Source of the DNA: Kriegella sp963975415
GTDB lineage: Bacteria; Bacteroidota; Bacteroidia; Flavobacteriales; Flavobacteriaceae
Assembly (NCBI RefSeq): GCF_963975415.1
Contig: NZ_CAXBGN010000011.1
Coordinates: forward strand, 1 to 64,000
Direction: 5' to 3'
DNA: 64,000 bases
The notes beneath the pieces were generated by a model, which saw only the letters and a list, made by a program, of their open reading frames with translations, searched no databases and was not told where the DNA came from. A program made the translations under genes and the position numbers. Below, piece by piece: positions 35,412 through 44,732 of this stretch (within the stretch, counting starts at the first letter, position 1; the number at the start of each line of letters is the position of its first letter).

Positions 35412-37181
35412 TTATTCTATCACTTCTAACGGCGGAACATTTCTTTCATAGCCATCGTAGCCGTAGTTCTGATTTATTACACCTAATGTATTGGCAGTTA
35501 TTATATCAGAGGGAATAGGCCAGAGTACATGATAAGGCTCCATACCTGCTGTGTTACCTAATAATGTGACTTGTTTTTCATAGGTTTTATTGTACTTCAT
35601 TACCCGGTCATAATAATAATTCTTGTCGCCAAAAGCACTAAGGCTATAACCATCTCTATTCAGCTGTGCCAGCATATATGATACCCTTACCAATTCTGAA
35701 TGTCTTGGAGCTTCTGCAAAAAGCTCCCTTGCCCTTTCGTCAAAAATAAAATCAAGGGTAACATCACCAGACGTTATTGGAATCGCGTTAGCTCTTTGTC
35801 TAACCCTGTTAATATCATCTGCGGCATCTGCCAATTGATCCTTCCAATAATAGGCTTCAGCCCTGAGTAAATAAGCCCCAGCCAATCTGAATAAGTACCA
35901 GTCACCATTTCCTCCCATAGGTCTTGCCGTAGGGTCATCTTGGGGCACATACATTATATAATGTGGCATTGCATAAATATACTTAAACGTATCAATTGCT
36001 TGCGCGAAGTACTCTTCTTTAACCGGTGTTCCGAAATCTACTGAACTAGGATTATTGTACAACAATTCATGCTTATCGACCCAGTTGATATCGGCACGTC
36101 TTAAATCCTGTGTATTTTCCCAAGTCTGTCCACCATAATTCCATAAATTATATTGATAATGATGGGTGAGACGAACATTGCAGTTTCCCCTACCCAATGA
36201 ATCATACATAACCTGACCACTACCGTCAATTGTCATACCAGGCGCACCCTGACTATCCAATACAGCAGGTTGAAACCATTGAGCGTTGTAATTACGCATC
36301 GTATATAAACCCTCAGACCTTGCATCGGATGGCGCTTCAAACCTATCAACGACAGCAAGTATTGTTTCTCTATTTTCAGAAGAATTGAAGTTTTTGGGAC
36401 GATGAAGGTCCCAAATCAGGTTTCGGTTTGAATCAGCTACATCAACACCAAATCTATTTTCCATTAAGGCATAAGGCCCCTCGATAACTTTGTCTATGCT
36501 AGCAATAGCTTGGTCAAAATTGCTGTTTGCCAAATACACCTTTGTCAGCAAATAATTCGCCGCTCCTTTAGAGATATCCCCTGGCCCAGCAACATCGGGC
36601 AACCATTGTGCGGCAAATTCCAAATCTTCCTCCAACTGTGTCAAAATAGTCCATCTGCTGGTTGTCTGAAAATCAAGTTTTTCGCCCGTAATTTCCTCAT
36701 TTACATAAGGAACATCACCATAAGTATTTACCAATCGATAATACCAATACGCTTTGTGCCATAAGGCTTCCGCTAAAATTGCATTTCGGTCGTCCTGACT
36801 ATCCCACTCAATATCATCTATTCTCGAGATAGCGACGTTTGCATTCTTGATATGTCCGAATGTATCGGTAAAAAAATCTAAAAAAGGATAATATTGCGAT
36901 TGATTCGGCGTAAGCTTGTGGAAATCAAGCTGCGACCATGGAGACGCTAAATCAGAAGCTGAATACTCAGCGGCTATAGAGTTCAAATATCCGGTATTTT
37001 CACTTTTTAATGCCTTTCTCAAGGTATATAGCATTGACTCAAACCCTTCCTTATCCACATACACATTTTCAGGGCTGAAAAATGATAAAGGTTTTGGCTC
37101 TAACCAATCTTTCGAACATGAGGTAATCATGACAAACATAACCAAACCTAATATTGCAAGTTGTTTTTGTATTTTATTCAT
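35412..37181 (-). CDS. susD: RagB/SusD nutrient-binding lipoprotein
   Basis: A 589-aa surface lipoprotein (lipobox ITSC, Cys22, followed by SKDWLEPKP). It has the SusD helical TPR-like core. It covers the mouth of the SusC barrel and captures oligosaccharides. It starts 21 nt after susC and is followed by a terminator. The ligand is unknown; neighbours suggest an amino-sugar glycan. Confidence 0.93.
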   Translation of the reverse strand: MNKIQKQLAILGLVMFVMITSCSKDWLEPKPLSFFSPENVYVDKEGFESMLYTLRKALKSENTGYLNSIAAEYSASDLASPWSQLDFHKLTPNQSQYYPFLDFFTDTFGHIKNANVAISRIDDIEWDSQDDRNAILAEALWHKAYWYYRLVNTYGDVPYVNEEITGEKLDFQTTSRWTILTQLEEDLEFAAQWLPDVAGPGDISKGAANYLLTKVYLANSNFDQAIASIDKVIEGPYALMENRFGVDVADSNRNLIWDLHRPKNFNSSENRETILAVVDRFEAPSDARSEGLYTMRNYNAQWFQPAVLDSQGAPGMTIDGSGQVMYDSLGRGNCNVRLTHHYQYNLWNYGGQTWENTQDLRRADINWVDKHELLYNNPSSVDFGTPVKEEYFAQAIDTFKYIYAMPHYIMYVPQDDPTARPMGGNGDWYLFRLAGAYLLRAEAYYWKDQLADAADDINRVRQRANAIPITSGDVTLDFIFDERARELFAEAPRHSELVRVSYMLAQLNRDGYSLSAFGDKNYYYDRVMKYNKTYEKQVTLLGNTAGMEPYHVLWPIPSDIITANTLGVINQNYGYDGYERNVPPLEVIE

Positions 37182-37202
37182 CTTTAAGGTTATTTAAGGT
37201 TA

Positions 37203-40200
37203 TTATAATGTTATACTAAATCCTAATGAATATGTCTTTGTCAACGGATTGTTCAGCGATTCCGGATCCCATCCCGGCCATTTGGAAAAAGTGTATATAT
37301 TATGTCCAGAGAAGAATATTCTGGCATTAGTCATGCCATTGCGCTTCAAAAATTCAGAAGGTACATTGTATGACAGGGTTACATCCTGTACCCTTACAAA
37401 AGCATTTGGCTTATATATCTGGATTCCTCCACCATATACTGTGGTATTGGTAATTAAACGCGGATAATCATTAATTGGATTATCTGCTGTCCAATAGGGA
37501 ATATTCACTTCATTTCTTCTATCATAAGTATCGCTACCCCCATTTCGAAGCGCATAAGAGAATGCTCCTAGTTGACCAAATTCACCTCTTAGAAAAATTG
37601 AAGCAGAAAAGTGTTTTAAGAAATTAAACTGATTTCTCATTCCCAGTCTAAACCGAGGTTCCGTATACCCAATAAACTGTTTATCGGTTAATTCATCATA
37701 CGTTCCGTCACCATCAATATCTTCAACTTTCCAGTCTCCCGGCTCTAATCCAACCGCGGCAGCGGCGTCAGCCTCATCAACTTGCCAGATTCCCAAGGTT
37801 TTATAATCCCAAACGGCATCAATGGCTTGACCAGGAAACCATTCATTTGTATAGTCTGGCAATTCAACACCATTTTCATCAAAATTGCTGAATAATTTAT
37901 TAATCTTATTTCGGTTAAGAGCAAAAGTAATATTCGTTTTCCATGTTAAATTCTCATTACTGACATTAACTGTATTTAGCGTCATTTCTACACCACTGTT
38001 CTGTAGCTCACCAAGGTTGGATAATATCGAAGAATATCCGGTAATTTCAGGTAATTTTCGTTCCATTAGAAGATCTACTGTTTTCATGAAATAGACATCA
38101 GCGGCAAAATTTATACGGTTATTGAACATGCCCATGTCAAGACCAAAATTGAGCGATTCCGTTTTCTCCCAACGCAACGACTTATTAGCTAAAGTACTAT
38201 TGTATACGCCAACCTGGGTATTGGTTCCGTCATAGTAAATATCTGATTCTGTTTGCGCCAATGATCCATAAATATCGATATCGCGGTTACCGTTTATACC
38301 CCAAGACGCTCGGAGTTTCATTTGATTTATTTTGTAAACATTGAAAAAACCTTCATCTGAAACTTTCCAGGCCAAGGCAACAGCAGGGAATACAGCCCTC
38401 GGATTTTCTTGTCCGAATGCAGAATACCCATCTCTTCTCACAGATGCCGTTAGAAGGTATTTATCATTAAATACATAATTTAATCGTGCCATTGATGCAT
38501 CAGCAGTAGATTCTCTGTCGTTGGTACTCACTGCGGGGTTTACACCATACTGAAGGCCATTATAACCAAGGTTTTGATTTGGCGTAAATTGCTCATTCTG
38601 TAAATACGAATACGTAGACTTATTTTGTTCTGCACTTTGTAGCAAAGTTAAATCGAAGGAATGCGAACCATATGTTTTCTTCCATGTAATAATATTATCC
38701 AATATCCAGTTAAAGGAAGAATACTCTTCCCTTGTGGCGTACCCGCTTTGACCACCGGTTATTGTTTCAGACGACCAAAAATTGTAATCTCCCGAAAATT
38801 CAAATCTAGGCTGGAAAGATAATTTATACTTAATACCGAATGGCAATTGAATATTGGTATATAAGGTACTAAATAACGAATTAATTTTATTGGAACGATC
38901 TTGTCCGTAATAGTCTAGTAAAGGATTCGCAACGGTAAAGTCATTGGGGTATCTTTTTATGGTTCCATCTTCATTATATTCCGAACCATACGGACTCATA
39001 CGATACATATCGCCTAAATCTGCCGCAACCGAACTTTCATCCCTATTTGTGAATTGTGTATTCATCCCAATATCCATCCATTTCGTAGGTTTGAAATTTA
39101 AATTCAAACGTGTCGTTAAGGCAGAATAGTCATCACCGAGAACAATACCTTCATTTTCCATATAGCCCATAGACCAGAAATAGGTAAACTCGTCAGTTCC
39201 TCCATTTATGCTCAAATCATATTTTAGCTGAACGGCTCCCTTACGTATAACTTTATCATACCAATCAACTGAATTTCCGTTGATATAGTTTTCCATTTCG
39301 ACAGGGAAAAAAGTAAGTCTGGTTAACCATTCCCTGGTATTATCGGCATTCGGATTATTACTTGCACCTCTCCATTGATCAAGGCTTACACCCGTTGGCA
39401 ACTGGTTTGGATTGTCATAATAAAAAGAAGGAGAACTCGTATCAAGTGCTCTCTTCACATCTTGTCGAAAAGTAAGATATTGATCGGCATCGTTAGGTGC
39501 AAATTTGTTTGTTGTACTTACCACTCCAAGCTGTGATGTGAAATTGATGCTAGTTTTCCCTTTGGTTCCACCTTTTGTTGTAATCAAAATTACGCCTGAA
39601 GATGCCCTAGATCCATAAACAGCAGCAGAACTAGCATCTTTTAAGATATCAATTGATTTAACATCGGAAGGATTTATATCACGCAAACTTCCATTGTAAA
39701 TAGAACCATCAACAACAATCATCGGTTGGGTCGATGCATTTAATGAATTGGCCCCCCTAACTTCAATTGCTCCTCCTCCAGCAGCAGTAGTCCCCTGAGT
39801 CATGTTCAACCCTGCAACGGTACCTTGTAACATATCGGTAATTTGCGTCATATGTTGATCCTTGTATGTTTCGGAACTTACATTTGCTACCGACCCCGTA
39901 AGGTCACTTTTTTTCATAGTACCATAACCGACAACTACCACTTCATCTAGACTATTGGCATCTTCTTCTAGAGTAATGTCTAAGGAAGTTTGGTTCGTTA
40001 CTTCAACTTCCTTAGTCATAAAACCCAAATAAGAGACCAGAAGCGTAGTGTTTTGATTTTCTAATTGAATTGAAAAATTACCATCAAAATCTGTTTGCGT
40101 ACCATTCGTTGTTCCTTTTTCAACAATATTGGCACCAGGTAATGGTTGTCCTTCTTGGTCGACCACAATACCACTTATCTGCTGCTGCGGTAATTTCCCA

Positions 40201-40325
40201 TAGACAACAACGTTTGGCGTAGCACTAAAAACGTTTGTAAAAAACAAAAGAATAAAAGCTCCCATCACGTTCATTAGCACCTTCCTTCCCAAATAAACAA
40301 AGGCATAATTTGATTTAATTTTCAT
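37203..40325 (-). CDS. susC: SusC/RagA TonB-linked outer-membrane protein
   Basis: A 1040-aa outer-membrane importer. It has a long N-terminal signal region, a CarboxypepD_reg-like domain (QQISGIVVDQEGQPLPGANI, about 48-125), the SusC signature DEVVVVGYGTMKKSDLTGSV, a plug with the GANSLNASTQPMIVVDG stretch, and a barrel ending TYSLGFSITL. The carboxypeptidase-like domain and plug are in the usual order, with no STN domain. It works with SusD as a gated oligosaccharide transporter. The first Met is used; Met18 could also start the signal peptide. Confidence 0.95.
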   Translation of the reverse strand: MKIKSNYAFVYLGRKVLMNVMGAFILLFFTNVFSATPNVVVYGKLPQQQISGIVVDQEGQPLPGANIVEKGTTNGTQTDFDGNFSIQLENQNTTLLVSYLGFMTKEVEVTNQTSLDITLEEDANSLDEVVVVGYGTMKKSDLTGSVANVSSETYKDQHMTQITDMLQGTVAGLNMTQGTTAAGGGAIEVRGANSLNASTQPMIVVDGSIYNGSLRDINPSDVKSIDILKDASSAAVYGSRASSGVILITTKGGTKGKTSINFTSQLGVVSTTNKFAPNDADQYLTFRQDVKRALDTSSPSFYYDNPNQLPTGVSLDQWRGASNNPNADNTREWLTRLTFFPVEMENYINGNSVDWYDKVIRKGAVQLKYDLSINGGTDEFTYFWSMGYMENEGIVLGDDYSALTTRLNLNFKPTKWMDIGMNTQFTNRDESSVAADLGDMYRMSPYGSEYNEDGTIKRYPNDFTVANPLLDYYGQDRSNKINSLFSTLYTNIQLPFGIKYKLSFQPRFEFSGDYNFWSSETITGGQSGYATREEYSSFNWILDNIITWKKTYGSHSFDLTLLQSAEQNKSTYSYLQNEQFTPNQNLGYNGLQYGVNPAVSTNDRESTADASMARLNYVFNDKYLLTASVRRDGYSAFGQENPRAVFPAVALAWKVSDEGFFNVYKINQMKLRASWGINGNRDIDIYGSLAQTESDIYYDGTNTQVGVYNSTLANKSLRWEKTESLNFGLDMGMFNNRINFAADVYFMKTVDLLMERKLPEITGYSSILSNLGELQNSGVEMTLNTVNVSNENLTWKTNITFALNRNKINKLFSNFDENGVELPDYTNEWFPGQAIDAVWDYKTLGIWQVDEADAAAAVGLEPGDWKVEDIDGDGTYDELTDKQFIGYTEPRFRLGMRNQFNFLKHFSASIFLRGEFGQLGAFSYALRNGGSDTYDRRNEVNIPYWTADNPINDYPRLITNTTVYGGGIQIYKPNAFVRVQDVTLSYNVPSEFLKRNGMTNARIFFSGHNIYTFSKWPGWDPESLNNPLTKTYSLGFSITL

Positions 40326-40713
40326 AGTTTTTTTATTAGTTAGTTAATCGCTTATTTAATTTGTCAAGCAAAAAAGAAAAAAGGGTATAGCTCAACACTA
40401 TTCAATTGCGGGACTCATAGGGCCGGCCTATTTTAATATGATTTTTAAAATGAGATACTCCAAGTTAGTTCCCACATCACCGTTTACCTCTTTAAGTATT
40501 AATCAACGAACTCCCGCAACGGCAAACTTCCTGATCGAAAATTCACCAACTATCTAGCACGAATCGGAATATCATCACCATTATCATATGAATATCTAGC
40601 GTTAACCAAAGTATCTAACCAGCTAAGTTCTTTGTCCATATAATGTGTGTTACATATACTGTGTTTTACAAATTCTGTTCAATCAAGAAAAGGCAAACTA
40701 AACCAATGGTCTC
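40326..40713. other. Gene-free spacer upstream of susC
   Basis: 388 nt between nagB and susC. AT-rich; no ORF, RNA or clear TAnnTTTG on the minus strand was found. A long leader for susC is possible. Confidence 0.5.
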
Positions 40714-41451
40714 TTAAGATCCATTTAGAAGAGATGCCGATGCCCTATCCAAATACAACCAAGTTTTGTTGTGTAGTCTTAATGCGGTGCCCGGAACCTC
40801 GGGACCGATTTCAGATTCAACTGATTTTTTTACAGCAACAGCCTTACGACTATCAGGTACACTTGCAATTATTGCTTCCGATTTCAACACCTGCTTCACC
40901 GACATACTAATAGCCTGCTTAGGAACATCTTTTAAAGAATCAAACCAACCTTCGCCAAGCTGTTGCTCCCTACAAGCTTTGTCTAAATCAGCAACGAAAT
41001 AGGCTTCTTCTCTTTCAAAATCCGCTGGTGGATCATTAAAGGCTAAATGACCATTTTCACCTATACCGACAAAGGCTACGTGAATTTGAATACTGGATAG
41101 TATCTTTCCAATCCTATTACATTCATCTAAGGGATTTTCAACATCGCCCTCTATGTAATAGAACTTTTTGATAGGCACCAAGTCAACAAATCTTTCCTTC
41201 AAGTATTTACGAAATGAGGCTTTGTGTGTATTTGGCATCCCCACATATTCATCAAGATGAAAGCCTGTTACTTTTGACCAGTCTACGTTCTCTTTTATAA
41301 GTTCTGACAACATCTCAAACTGTGATGCGCCAGTTGCTACAATTACATTTGCCTCACCATCTTTTTCAATTGCGTTTCGAATCAATTCCGCGCCCCGCTT
41401 CGCCGCGCTTTCACCCAGTTCTTGTTTGTCATTTGAAATTACAATCTCCAT
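40714..41451 (-). CDS. nagB: Glucosamine-6-phosphate deaminase family protein
   Basis: A 245-aa cytosolic enzyme of the NagB fold, which would convert glucosamine-6-phosphate (or a related amino-sugar phosphate) to fructose-6-phosphate and ammonia. GFHLDEYVG (63-71) and GIGENGHLAFNDP (129-141) are the substrate and catalytic segments. The E. coli GIGNDGH reads GIGENGH here, so Asn133 replaces the catalytic Asp; I recall this variant in Bacteroidota relatives. It lies 30 nt after the GH109-like gene. Confidence 0.82.
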   Translation of the reverse strand: MEIVISNDKQELGESAAKRGAELIRNAIEKDGEANVIVATGASQFEMLSELIKENVDWSKVTGFHLDEYVGMPNTHKASFRKYLKERFVDLVPIKKFYYIEGDVENPLDECNRIGKILSSIQIHVAFVGIGENGHLAFNDPPADFEREEAYFVADLDKACREQQLGEGWFDSLKDVPKQAISMSVKQVLKSEAIIASVPDSRKAVAVKKSVESEIGPEVPGTALRLHNKTWLYLDRASASLLNGS

Positions 41452-41481
41452 ACTCTAAGCTTTTATTTTGTGAAATTTGTT

Positions 41482-42909
41482 TTATATGTTATGGAAGAAT
41501 CCCAGTTCTCTTTCTTCTTTCCAATTGCCTCGAGTAAAATCAGGGAATTTGATAGGTATGCTGCCCAGTTCCACCGATAATTTGGTAAGCGGCAAAATTA
41601 CGGACCAGTCAACCCCGTTATAGACATTCATATCCATGGGATATCCATTATTCAAATTTTGAATTAAACGGAAGAACATAATGTAATCCATACCTCCATG
41701 GCCTCCTTGCTCTTGTGCATCTTCCTTCATTTTGCGCCAAATCGGATGTTCATATTTTTCTTGCATTTCCTTAAACTTTTCTTCGCTTAGCCAATCATGA
41801 CCAAGACCTTCGTCGTACAGCGACAAGCGGCTAGGATACCCTTCATGATATGCTTTACTTCCTGACAAAGCGTTAATGCGGCTATAGGGGCGAGGGGAAA
41901 CGACATCGTGCTGTAGTAGTATAGATCTTCCTTTTACCGTTTTTATCATGGAACTGTTCATATCTCCATGAGAAAAGTTTTTTTTATTATAAAAATCGTT
42001 GTCAGGTGATGATTGTGCAGCATATTGATGCAAAGACTCTTCTGAAGAATCCATTGAAACAAGATAATCGAACCGGTCGCCATTGCCGATGTGCATATAA
42101 TTAGCGATCGGACCCAATCCATGGGTTGGATATAGATTTCCATGCATTTCGGCATGTAACCTTAACCGCCATTGTTTGTAATAAGCACTAGTGGCAGGGT
42201 CATCGCTTTTTACGAACAATTTTTGTAACAAGGAATGAATGTAGCCTCCTTCCGCATGGGTTAACGAACCAAAGACATTGTTCTTAACCATATTCAATAC
42301 CCAAAGTTCTTCTTCCCCATAACAGCAATTTTCAAGCATCATACAGTGGCGTTGGGTTTTTTCAGCAGTGTTGACAATGTCCCATGACTCTTGAATAGTA
42401 AGTGCAATCGGAACTTCCGATACGACATGTTTACCTTGTTCCATTGCATAAACTGCCATGTGCGCATGTTCGGTGGGAGGCGTGGCAACAACTACTAAAT
42501 CAACATCTTCTCGTTTTACCATATCCCTCCATATTTCTTCGTCACCGAAATACAAATCAATAGACTGCTTTTTTTTGTTCAATTTATTCAGCAGTTCTAA
42601 TGCTCTTTTAGCTCTACTTTCCCTAACATCGGCAATAGCAACTATTTTCGCATTAGGCTGTAATGAATTAATATTCTTCACATGGCCGTACCCTCTGTTG
42701 CCAACTCCTATAACACCTATTCTCACCTGTTTAATGGGGTCGTGCCTTAAACCGATTGCAGAGTTACCACTAGCTTGCGGTGTTTTACCAAGGTTAGCAA
42801 TTCTTTTTTGAATTTCATCGTGGGCAAAAAGTCCTTGTGTCGAAAGTCCCAAAAATCCGGTACTCAATGCAGATAGCCTGATAAAATTTCTTCGAGTTTG
42901 ATTTTTCAT
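41482..42909 (-). CDS. GH109-like Gfo/Idh family glycosidase
   Basis: A 475-aa protein with a twin-arginine signal (QTRRNFIRLSALSTGFLGLS) and Rossmann motif IGVIGVGNRGYGHV. Downstream it carries segments typical of GH109, a family of NAD-dependent alpha-N-acetylgalactosaminidases: MLENCCYGEEE, HGNLYPTHGLGPIANYMHI, GDRFDYLVSM and LLQHDVVSPRPYSRIN. It would remove alpha-GalNAc from glycans by an oxidation-elimination mechanism. Paired with the NagB homologue, this implies use of N-acetylated amino sugars. Divergent from the LacI regulator. Confidence 0.85.
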   Translation of the reverse strand: MKNQTRRNFIRLSALSTGFLGLSTQGLFAHDEIQKRIANLGKTPQASGNSAIGLRHDPIKQVRIGVIGVGNRGYGHVKNINSLQPNAKIVAIADVRESRAKRALELLNKLNKKKQSIDLYFGDEEIWRDMVKREDVDLVVVATPPTEHAHMAVYAMEQGKHVVSEVPIALTIQESWDIVNTAEKTQRHCMMLENCCYGEEELWVLNMVKNNVFGSLTHAEGGYIHSLLQKLFVKSDDPATSAYYKQWRLRLHAEMHGNLYPTHGLGPIANYMHIGNGDRFDYLVSMDSSEESLHQYAAQSSPDNDFYNKKNFSHGDMNSSMIKTVKGRSILLQHDVVSPRPYSRINALSGSKAYHEGYPSRLSLYDEGLGHDWLSEEKFKEMQEKYEHPIWRKMKEDAQEQGGHGGMDYIMFFRLIQNLNNGYPMDMNVYNGVDWSVILPLTKLSVELGSIPIKFPDFTRGNWKEERELGFFHNI

Positions 42910-43211
42910 TTGACCATTTTGTTTATTAGTCCTGTTCTTTTTTTCAACCTACTTATGTTGCTTTATACTTACAACATATGTTCTTTATAGAAATTCGCCG
43001 TTTAAACAGAATTGCACACCTCAATTCGGTTTACAATTTGCTGCAACATTCCAATAAGTCGAATTATTTTGAGGGTTTTCAGTAAGTCTTTGTATTCGCT
43101 GAACAAGTATTTCAATCCAATTATTTTTCTATGAAAAACGTAAATGATATTTCAATACCAACCTTGTAAATCAATTCATTGTTCCTGTAAATCTATCGAA
43201 ACAATAATAAA

Positions 43212-43225
43212 TACGCAAACGTTTG
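43212..43225 (+). promoter_or_regulatory. LacI-family operator 1
   Basis: TACGCAAACGTTTG; with flanks it matches 14 of 16 positions of the PurR-type consensus ACGCAAACGTTTGCGT. The second operator is the same 14-mer in opposite orientation with one mismatch, 142 bp away. Confidence 0.6.
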
Positions 43226-43357
43226 TTTATTAATTACGCTTTAACAAAAATGAGGTTATAAATATAATACATTGATAATCTTTTAGTTCAAATATTCATG
43301 TTATGCAAAATCTAAGAAATGTTTCAGCATATTGAGTAATTAATTTATATAATTACA

Positions 43358-43371
43358 CATACGTTTGCGTA
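43358..43371 (-). promoter_or_regulatory. LacI-family operator 2
   Basis: On the minus strand TACGCAAACGTATG, one base different from operator 1. It ends 22 bp before the lacI -7 element, over the -33 region, as expected for an autorepressing regulator. Confidence 0.6.
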
Positions 43372-43393
43372 AAAATGTAATCGTATTATTGAT

Positions 43394-43401
43394 TACTTTT
43401 G
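43394..43401 (+). promoter_or_regulatory. lacI -7 element, nearly leaderless
   Basis: TACTTTTG matches TAnnTTTG only 4 bp before the lacI ATG. Transcription would begin at or next to the start codon. Confidence 0.5.
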
Positions 43402-43405
43402 CGGA

Positions 43406-44434
43406 ATGGGAAACACACGTATAACGATGACAGGTCTTGCCAAAATCTTGGGCGTATCTACATCTACTGTTTCAAGAGCATTAAAGGACCATCACAGCAT
43501 TGGAGAGGAAACACGTGAGAAAATAAAAAAAACAGCATTAAAACTAGGTTATATACCCAATTCCGTTGCATCAAATTTAAGAAGAAGAAAAACCAATCAT
43601 ATCGGTGTAATAGTGCCGAGAATTGACCGGTATTTTCATTCATCTTCAATAAGTGGAATTGAAGAAGTTGCAAATGAAGCCGGTTATTACGTTTCGATTT
43701 TCCAAACCAAGGACTCCTATATAAAGGAGGTAGAAAGTGTAGGTATTCTGATGTCCAATAAAGCAGATGGAATTATAGCCTGCTTAGCTTTAGAAACATC
43801 AGATGTACAACATTACAAACAGTTGACAAACACTCAAATTCCCCTCGTCTTGTTTGATCGTGTCAGCAACGACCTAGAATCAAACAAAGTATTGATCAAT
43901 GATTACGATGCCGCTTTTAAAGCTTGTGATCATCTCGCTAAAACTGGTTGTAAAAAAGTAGCCCATATTGCAGGAAATTTAAATTCCTCAATATTTAAAG
44001 CCCGACTAGAAGGTTATAAGGCCGCTTTGACCAAAAACAATTTAACTATCGATGAAGACCTGATTTTCTACGGTAACATCCTTAGCGAAGAAGAAGGACG
44101 CCTTTTTGCCAATGAGCTATTAGACATGGACACAAGACCGGATGGCATTTTTTGTGCCAACGACATAACTGCTGTTAGTGTGATCCAAACAGCTAGAGAA
44201 AGAAAATTTTCTGTCCCCCAAGATATCGCCGTTGTAGGATTTAGTAATACCCCCGTGTCTAAAATCATTCAACCTTCATTAACAACGATAGAAGACCATG
44301 CCTTTGAAATGGGGCAGGCTTCAGCGCGCCTACTTATCAAACAAATTGAAGATAAAGATCAAAATATAGTTTCTGAAACTATAATTATCCGCAATGAACT
44401 AATAATAAGGGAATCAACAGTATCCTTAGAATAA
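43406..44434 (+). CDS. LacI/PurR-family transcription regulator
   Basis: A 342-aa regulator. The N-terminal helix-turn-helix reads MTGLAKILGVSTSTVSRALK (8-27), followed by the hinge helix (PNSVASNLRRRKT) and a periplasmic-binding-protein-like sensor domain that binds a sugar. It is divergent from the GH109-like/nagB genes and close to susCD, so it probably controls this glycan locus. Operators with the PurR-type consensus lie just upstream. Confidence 0.93.
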   Translation: MGNTRITMTGLAKILGVSTSTVSRALKDHHSIGEETREKIKKTALKLGYIPNSVASNLRRRKTNHIGVIVPRIDRYFHSSSISGIEEVANEAGYYVSIFQTKDSYIKEVESVGILMSNKADGIIACLALETSDVQHYKQLTNTQIPLVLFDRVSNDLESNKVLINDYDAAFKACDHLAKTGCKKVAHIAGNLNSSIFKARLEGYKAALTKNNLTIDEDLIFYGNILSEEEGRLFANELLDMDTRPDGIFCANDITAVSVIQTARERKFSVPQDIAVVGFSNTPVSKIIQPSLTTIEDHAFEMGQASARLLIKQIEDKDQNIVSETIIIRNELIIRESTVSLE

Positions 44435-44732
44435 TTGCGAGCAATTTCTTGATTCGTGAAAATCTTGACCAAATTTCCAGTCAAAGTCTTTACCCTCAAG
44501 AATAGCATTACGACCACAATTCCCACGTTCACTTTTCTGCTGGCAGTATATTGTGCATCAGCTATTGCCTGTTGACTAGTATAAAGACCCAAGGTTTCTC
44601 CACCATCGGGAGTATGCCTTTTATAGTCTCCAAACCTCCTTTCTTCAAAATTCATTTGATAAACCAACATCAATGGCATAAAACGTATTGTCTTACCCCT
44701 TAAACTCTTTTAATTTATCTTCAATTTTTAAT
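44435..44732 (-). other. Unidentified degenerate coding remnant
   Basis: On the minus strand 44540-44680 reads as plausible protein (GDYKRHTPDGGETLGLYTSQ). The likely continuation then shifts frame (CQQKSERGNCGRNAILEG), and both frames soon fail. It looks like a decayed gene fragment that I cannot identify. It borders the pseudogene at 44733. Confidence 0.3.

Larger units (their letters stand above)
42910..43405. other. Divergent regulatory region between GH109-like gene and lacI
   Basis: 496 nt, very AT-rich, no supported ORF. It carries two LacI/PurR-type operators (43212-43225 and 43358-43371) and the lacI -7 element (43394-43401). I could not place the promoter of the GH109-like gene. 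Confidence 0.55.

Noticed and set aside
40210..40237. Two ACGTTTG motifs 21 bp apart inside the start of susC, as LacI operators
   Set aside because: They encode the repeated Asn-Val residues of the signal region and lack the rest of the operator consensus; chance is likely.
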